Assembly (NCBI GenBank): GCA_001931905.2
Contig: MSJI02000758.1
Coordinates: forward strand, 1 to 13,762
Direction: 5' to 3'
DNA length: 13,762 nt
DNA from: Cladosporium sp. IMV 00045
Taxonomy: Eukaryota; Ascomycota; Dothideomycetes; Cladosporiales; Cladosporiaceae
The translations under genes and the position numbers were made by a program. A model generated the notes under the pieces. It had not been told where the DNA came from and did not search any database. It saw only the letters and a program-made list of their open reading frames with translations. Below are positions 8,256 through 13,762 of the stretch, piece after piece. Positions within the stretch are counted from its first letter, which is position 1. The number at the start of each line of letters is the position of its first letter.

Positions 8256-10460
8256 TCATTGCACATACTACTGGCTTCTGGCAACAGGAAACGGAGAGGC
8301 TCATGAATTATGCCAGTGTCGCGGATGAAGGTTGAAGCATTAGTACACAAGGGGATTGTCTTCTGCCGACCAGCCTTCGTTAGCGCCAGGCTGCTGTCTT
8401 CGGAGGGCGTCTGCTGTGCACAATCCATCTAACAAAAGTCAAGCCCTAAGTCCACGACTCCATCCAGTTGACGCGGAGCGCCCGACAAAAGACTTCTTGA
8501 CCCTTGCCCGATGCTGCGACGAACATTCTTGAATAATGTCATCTCCGGCGCTGTCTGCAGAGCCGCAAAGATTACATATGCAAGCCGCCAAGGCGCTTCC
8601 AGACATGCCCTTTCACCTAGGATCGTCCCTACCGCTATGTCGCGATAATACCGGGCGGACTAATCTGCACAAGGAGAAGTTCCACGGCGCTTGATGCTAC
8701 CGTAAATGCACAACTCTCTCTTCTCGCTGCATGTCTTTCGTTAGTACCGACGTACGAGGGTCCTACCTCCTACCGGACAAATGAAGCCCAGTTTGACGGA
8801 AAAATAAAGTACCATCCATTCATCTCCAGAAAACAGGGTTCCAGCACTTCTTCTCGTGGGCGTTAAGCCACATGCATCTTTAGCTTCGAGCCGCGGAGAA
8901 GTCACGCATACCGGGTAACAGTCAGCCGATCAACGACACTCGATGGAGTCCCTCAAGGTCCTGTGTTTCTGAAATGTGAACAGTTGGACTCGGGCTGAAA
9001 CCCAAGTCGAGGCATCGTCTCACCAATCATCAGTCCAGAAATTCGGCGGTTCCTTGGACTTCAATCAGGGCGTTGCATCTGCGAGAATTGGTCCAGACAA
9101 TAGCATTGGTCCGGCTTGAAGCGACGGCTCACTCAGCAATCCTCATTCGACCGATCAAGCGACCTCTGAGCACCAGAGACTCAAGCCTACGTAGTGTCCT
9201 GCGCTCATGCCATCTTGCCCCGTCTTAGCACTGCAAAATGCTACCGTAACATGTCAAGACGCAAATGGACACTAAAAGGATCGTCCGGTACCTCAACGGT
9301 TGGCAAAAGTGTTCGATGCCGCGAATGCCCAAACAATCGGCTTTTGTACAACTGCGTTCCTGGATAGTTCCGCAAGAGGAGCGATCACGCCGTTGTCACA
9401 ATTGCCTTGGCAGATCAGTCATCACATTTAGTGGAGTCCTGCGCCTCCACAATTCTTTGACGACACGTGCTGTTGTAACTTCGTGTTGGCTCGAAAAACA
9501 AAGCGGCTGCAATAAACTCAATTCAGTGAAAACTTTGAATCTGTAGCGCCTCCAAGGGGTCTCGATGTAGGGCTTCGGTACGTAGAGGGTCTACCGTGCG
9601 AGCGACAATCACACCATTGCTTCTGACATAACACTCTGTATCACGTCGAGTGACTTCAAAACTTACCGGCATGCAGATGTGAAGTCATCGGGACTTGCCA
9701 TCAAATCATAAGAAGGAACATCCACAGCAATAATGCATCGAGCATCCTCATCTCGGCGTCGGTAAGATGCTGGAGCTCTCTGCCACGTTATTGGGATACT
9801 CCTGCATCGAGTGAGACGGGGAACGATCCGTAAATGATGTGGCCCTGATGCACCACATCCCGCTACAAGGCACCTCGGCTCGCTGGGCAGGCGATAACTC
9901 ATGGGTATTGGATCTTTGGCGCCTGAACCTCGAGCATCCCTTGTCGCTAGACGTTCCATCGCCAGCCCTCGCCTCCCCGTTGCACGCACGACACGGCGGC
10001 ATCGTCACGGCAGAGACTGGGCTTCCAGGGCTTCCACGCTATGATCACACCGCCCTTGCGGAGTTGCGGGATCGACCAGCAACCCAGCCGTGCCGTTTCT
10101 GTCTCGAACGACAACAGAGCTGAACTCCAACCGCAGCGCACGGAAGTCGGTTGGGCTGCAACCCGCTCACCAAGATGGGAGGAGGATGGCTCCAAAAGGC
10201 AGCTTGCAGATGGATTCAGAGCCGGCATCGGGCCAATGCTGACCGAGCGACGCGCTCACTTTCAGTTTTTGTCATGTGCACCACAGCACACCGATCTCTA
10301 GCGGTTGGCTTCCGCGTGTGAGGGACGGGGCAACGGGCTTAGCTCATCAGGGATGGGGGCGAGTTAAGTAGCGCTGGTCTGCCCGTCTGTTGCTTGGTGG
10401 AAGCCGATTTCGTCTGCGCAAGCGATGTGACGACAGTTTGCTCGTTAGTAAGATCTTCGA

Positions 10461-10519
10461 GAGCCCACGGGCTCATCTTCTCGGGAGTGAACGCGAAGCT
10501 CGCGTTCGAGCCCGAAGAA
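10461..10519. repeat. Two adjacent hairpins
   Basis: Hairpin 1 is GAGCCC (10461-10466), loop AC, GGGCTC (10469-10474). Hairpin 2 has GAACGCGA (10489-10496), loop AGC, TCGCGTTC (10500-10507). Its stem extends across a 3x3 internal loop by CGGG (10482-10485) against CCCG (10511-10514), and further with a bulge by TTCT against AGAA. Together they make a compact folded stretch in otherwise featureless DNA. Confidence 0.5.
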
Positions 10520-11620
10520 AAGCAGTCGATGTTCACTACTATTCAGTAGTATCGCAAGGGCATGATCAAAGTATAGTGTAGCATACATAGGGCTTTGTCT
10601 GGGACAGGGGTAGGGGCCACGATTGATAGTACCCTCCATCGCCGCCCGCTGTCTCCTTTAATTCCTTTTCTTTCGACTCAGCTGTTGTCAAAAGAGCACG
10701 AGCGGAGCGGAAACGAGTGGTGGAAAACTGAAGCGGAAAAGGAAGTGATGCGGCCGCGTTTTGGGTCCTACGGATTCCCCCAAACCATGTCTAGAACACT
10801 AATGGCAGTGCAAGCTCACACTCGCCCTATGTTCCCAAGTGGATACGCCGAGGCTTCGCTGGCGATGCTGCTTGAGACCGGACCAAACCGGTAAACGGAC
10901 GTTGTTCTCGCCCGAAGGGAAGAGCGACTTCGCTCGATGATGCCCTGGTCGTTTGCATCCGGTCGAGTTCTGGCAGTCGTCGTTTCTCGATTATGCACGA
11001 GGGGCTCTAGCTGCTGATGTTGATCCTCAGGCACAAATCACTGTCACAACGGCCAGCCATCAATTGTGACGGGGGCGGGAAGATTGGCAACCAGGCGTCA
11101 GAAGAGCTTCCCGATGATTATTGAGACGCTGCAATCGCTTGATTGACAGGTTCAAAAGTGCTCGACAGCCTGCGAGACCTCAAGCGTAACGATGGCGATA
11201 GCGGTCAATCGAGAGCTTTCGATACGCCCGCATGCAACGATGGCATGATCGTCCTGCTTCGTCACAGCTATAGCTGGCACGCTCCTCTTGCAAAGATCGC
11301 GGAGGATCGCGACCGCGTCTGTTCCAGCACCCTGTTGTTCCACAGGCAACTCTGCAGACGAGCAAATCGTTTTTCTGGGGGCTTGAGAGCGCCCTGATCG
11401 TCTTTGTGCAGCGAGGGCACAGTCGTCGTAAGGTCTCGCTTCCTCGCCTAAACAGGGCACCGATCTGAGACCTTCCTGGGACGCGAAGGATAGTGTGAGT
11501 GGACGACTTCCCCCTTTTCGAACCTGTTTCCCTTCCACGGTTTGCTTTTTCGTGACCGACAACTCTACCGATACGACAGATCGATGGTCACCAGAAGCCC
11601 TCGCTTCGCAGGCGCCATCG

Positions 11621-11641
11621 CTCAGCTTTGCATAAGCTGAG
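11621..11641. repeat. Perfect 8-base-pair hairpin, 5-base loop
   Basis: CTCAGCTT (11621-11628), loop TGCAT, AAGCTGAG (11634-11641). It has the same stem and loop lengths as the 8051-8071 hairpin but unrelated sequence. Confidence 0.55.
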
Positions 11642-12185
11642 TAATACCCCTCGACGAAGAAAGGATTGAAAGACGACCAGACGCGTGGAGGAGAAGGTAC
11701 AGAGGACGTTCGATGAAATCCTCCAGGCCAGATCTAGGCAAGAGCAAGGCTTTGCACGATCGCTAAAGCGAAGAACGCGAGGTTCTCCTTCGGACGCTCT
11801 CGATATCCAGCGACTTCGGCTACTGCAAGTAAGTCAACAGACGAACACAACACGCGTGGTGACCTCACAGCCCGCTCGAATCCTCGATGAATCGGCATCA
11901 TGCGAGGTCTGAGGCCCAAAACTCTTGTCATCGGTTGCAAGAGGGTCATTCCAATCGCGCGAAAGGAGCTCAACTCATCCTCTCGTACACGGCGAACGGT
12001 CGCGTTCAGTGACCAGGGCGGCATTCATCCGTCACGGAAGAGGGTCGCCAAAGCACTTACGTCTCTGACGACGTACTTTGCTCAGGGATCAGAATGCTAC
12101 CGTCCTGACGACACCGCTATTCGAGCGATCCAAGGCGGCCTCTTCACTAGTGACGCGCGATACTGTCAGTTCCAGCTAACCTTGA

Positions 12186-12751
12186 CGACTCACAATTGAT
12201 CATAGACTCCTCCAATACGTACAAAAGCAATCAAACCCCATTCAACTACTCGCTCCCTCTCAATACGGAACGTCACAATCACCGTCTTCAACAGATGTTG
12301 ACATTGACGAAGAGCCGAGTCTTCGTAGGCCGCCGCCCGTTACCTCACCACCTGACCAATCGACCATGGAAGTGAGCTAAGCGATCAAAGTCGACAAGAC
12401 CAAACTAAAACGCGAAATCTGCCAGTTCGCCTCCGTGAACAATCGAGCACGTCGCCGCAACCAACTCAACGCCCTTCCTTCGTCAACGACCAACAGCGTC
12501 GATTGAGTCGAGCGACAGACCTACCTTTTCGAGCGGCCGATACAATCATCAAAGTGACGGGCGAAACGTCAAGCATCTTCTTCGGTGCTATCTTCGCAGC
12601 CGGGAAAAGGAATGGGATGAATCCGCTTTGTGAAGAGAGGAACACGATTGCGAAGAACACTCAGGACAGAGAAGATGCTTCTCAGCCGAAAGCAGATTTT
12701 GCATCCGAGAAATTACCACAGCTGACGAAGAACACTCCGTTCTTCGAATGA
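12186..12751 (+). pseudogene. Frame-shifted coding-like stretch, possible decayed gene or unresolved exons
   Basis: One plus frame is open over 12186-12377 and ends at TAA 12378-12380. It includes LLQYVQKQSNPIQLLAPSQY and a Ser/Pro/Asp/Glu-rich tail. A second frame is open over 12356-12748 and ends at TGA 12749-12751. It includes QSSTSPQPTQRPSFVNDQQR, AADTIIKVTGETSSIFFGAI and a C-terminus KNTPFFE. The two overlap by about 22 bases and share a disordered Ser/Pro/Gln-rich style, as if one protein had suffered a single frameshift near 12356-12377. Upstream, CTAAC (12176-12180) and an AG at 12204-12205 could form an acceptor, but no donor kept a frame open. No family is recognised. Chance open frames cannot be excluded. 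Confidence 0.25.
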
Positions 12752-12960
12752 ACGGGACAAGAGAAATGCGAGAGGACCCAAGCGAATCACTACAAGGCCA
12801 CCCTCTTCTACGCGGGACGAACTACTGGCATGTTCACGAGGAAGAGAAGAGATCGAGAAGTGTCGGGATACGAGCGAGAGAAAAGACGATCGCGACTGTT
12901 TTGAACCCCTCCAAGAGATAAAATCGGAACAGAAAGGCTAAAGGGGACAAATACTAACCC

Positions 12961-12988
12961 CTCCTCTTCCTCCTCCTCCTCCTCCTCT
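12961..12988. repeat. CCT microsatellite
   Basis: Six uninterrupted CCT units (12969-12986) sit within a longer C/T-only run. On the minus strand it reads as AGG/GAG repeats. Confidence 0.75.
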
Positions 12989-13105
12989 AAAAGGAGAAAC
13001 GGGTAAGCATCACGGCACCTCTCAAGAAAATTGAAGGACAGCGACGGAAAGGGAACGGAACAATCACAGATCACAGATGGCATTACACCACTCCCCTTCG
13101 TCAAC

Positions 13106-13135
13106 CTTCTCGTGATCCTTCTCGTGATCCTTCTC
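13106..13135. repeat. 12-base tandem repeat CTTCTCGTGATC, 2.5 copies
   Basis: Exact copies at 13106-13117 and 13118-13129 are followed by half a copy, CTTCTC (13130-13135). In the overlapping plus frame it gives the LVILLVILL repeat. Confidence 0.75.
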
Positions 13136-13748
13136 ACACCCGACGAACGCAGTTTCCTCTCACGATCAAAAACCAGGCAAAGCAAACAATCTCCCAAACA
13201 CCAACAGGCGAAACGACGAGACGAGCACGTCGCAACGACATCTGATTTCAGCTCGCAGAGCAAGGATATCATCTCCCCTCCCAAATCCCTTCCGACGAAC
13301 GGCCAAGCTCTCTCAAGCCACCCAACGACGATTCGAATGTCGGGACAAACAGTCACGACGCGCCAACGCACTGGGGGGAAAGTCAAGCCCAAGTCATCAC
13401 ATTGCAAACAGGAAAAAAAAGAACAAGAATAAAGTAAAAGCACGGAAGGCCTCCGAATCATGGCATCGACTCGGACAAGCGAGAGGGATGGAGAAGCGCA
13501 GCGTCCTTGATCGAGCACATTATTGATAACAAAAGATCAAGACGGCGTGAAAGCAGGAGATAAAAAGGCAAGCGACACAATTTTCGTACAGACATATCCA
13601 GCTCACGAGACAAGAGGAAAGTGATACATTTCACTGTTGCAGCGAGATGGATTTCTTGAGGAGTTGGATTCCTGACCAGAGGGAGGTACGGAGACGACGA
13701 TAGTGATCTACGAGAAAGAGAGGGAAGGATCTGTTCTCACCCAAGGTT

Positions 13749-13762
13749 GGGGGGGGGGGGGG
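13749..13762. other. Terminal poly-G run, probable assembly edge
   Basis: Fourteen G residues end the window. A homopolymer exactly at the edge suggests a contig end or read artefact rather than biology. Confidence 0.6.

Larger units (their letters stand above)
6571..8430. other. Upstream intergenic region of the TBF1-like gene
   Basis: No supported gene. Open frames at 6518-6886 and 7512-7895 (plus) begin at non-ATG codons and have Arg/Ser-rich, shadow-like composition. An 83-codon ATG-started minus frame at 8177-8428 (begins MDCAQQTPSEDSSLALTKAG) has a more natural composition but no recognised motif, so it is only a possibility. Two structured spots, at 8051-8071 and 8241-8255, are listed separately. 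The left end should hold the TBF1-like promoter. Confidence 0.45.
8431..12185. other. Long gene-poor stretch (about 3.7 kb)
   Basis: Only short overlapping open frames (up to 136 codons) appear on both strands, none with a recognisable domain. No long terminal repeats, terminal inverted repeats or tRNA/rRNA genes were recognised by eye. Base composition is balanced, without the strong A/T bias expected of heavily RIP-mutated repeats. It may be ordinary intergenic DNA, old repeat remnants or noncoding transcription units. Small hairpins at 10461-10519 and 11621-11641 are listed separately. Confidence 0.45.
12752..13748. other. Strand-asymmetric low-complexity tail
   Basis: No supported gene. 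Runs rich in purines alternate with C/T-rich runs, as is common in fungal promoters. A 236-codon minus frame (12808-13518) and a 133-codon plus frame (13031-13432) face each other; both begin at non-ATG codons in the longest form. The minus one carries a poly-Glu run that comes directly from the CCT microsatellite. I see them as products of skewed composition, although an exon of a gene beyond the right end is possible. Confidence 0.4.

Noticed and set aside
8177..8428. 83-codon minus-strand ORF with ATG and a CCCTAA motif just upstream
   Set aside because: Composition is plausible but length is within chance and no family is recognised; a lone hexamer is not evidence of regulation.
9265..9546. 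ORF beginning MDTKRIVRYLNGW, reminiscent of the KR(I/V)xRYLxGT motif of Copia reverse transcriptase/RNase H
   Set aside because: Only a few residues match; the expected downstream RNase H motifs (DADWAGD, EAEY) are absent in all three frames, and no LTRs were seen.
11979..11987. TACGAGAGG on the minus strand, like the sarcin-ricin loop of large-subunit rRNA
   Set aside because: Flanking sequence does not match rRNA on either side; a nine-base match is chance.
12808..13518. 236-codon minus-strand open frame
   Set aside because: Longest form begins at GTG, composition is Cys/Arg/Leu-rich with a poly-Glu run made by a CCT microsatellite, an open plus frame faces it, and no domain is recognisable. 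Kept only as a low possibility in the region note.

Overview
The window looks like a piece of a filamentous ascomycete nuclear genome, most likely Dothideomycetes. Four things point that way: short introns with GT/AG ends, a TRF/Tbf1-type telomere-repeat-binding protein, proteins that resemble the fungal F-box-like/2EXR and DUF3659 families, and long intergenic DNA without operon-like spacing. The class-level placement is inference. No bacterial, phage, CRISPR, tRNA or rRNA feature was recognised. A 14-base G run ends the window, so it may be a complete contig.

Left part (about 0.5-3.1 kb), all on the minus strand: (i) an intact single-exon gene at 563-1420 that appears to join an N-terminal DUF3659-like segment to a C-terminal F-box-like/2EXR-like domain; (ii) a candidate two-exon mini-gene at 1991-2262, too short to stand out as one open frame, encoding about 58 residues of unknown function; (iii) a paralogue of the C-terminal domain of (i) at 2365-3021, broken by one in-frame TAA. 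Genes (i) and (iii) share blocks in the same order (ATF..R, the LxxELY-like segment, KMWVC), so they come from one family.

Middle part (4.47-6.57 kb): the best-supported gene of the window, a Tbf1/TRF-type protein on the minus strand with a TRF-like dimerisation region and one C-terminal telobox Myb domain. I reconstruct three coding exons. The first contributes only ATGG before a 141-base intron, and the second junction is a 57-base phase-0 intron. The 5' region (6438-6570) holds four GTTAGG/CCTAAC hexamers in 133 bases, two of them complete TTAGGG. That is the sequence this protein family binds, which suggests feedback on its own gene.

Right part (6.6-13.7 kb): mostly without convincing genes. 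It contains several perfect small hairpins, a stretch at 12186-12751 that reads like plus-strand coding sequence but changes frame (a decayed or unresolved gene), and a strand-asymmetric low-complexity tail with a CCT microsatellite and a 12-base tandem repeat.

No clear defence, mobile or biosynthetic system is visible. The most original items are the TTAGGG-motif cluster in the TBF1-like leader, the tiny first exon, the DUF3659/2EXR-like fusion beside its broken paralogue, and the hidden mini-gene with an overlapping inverted repeat.
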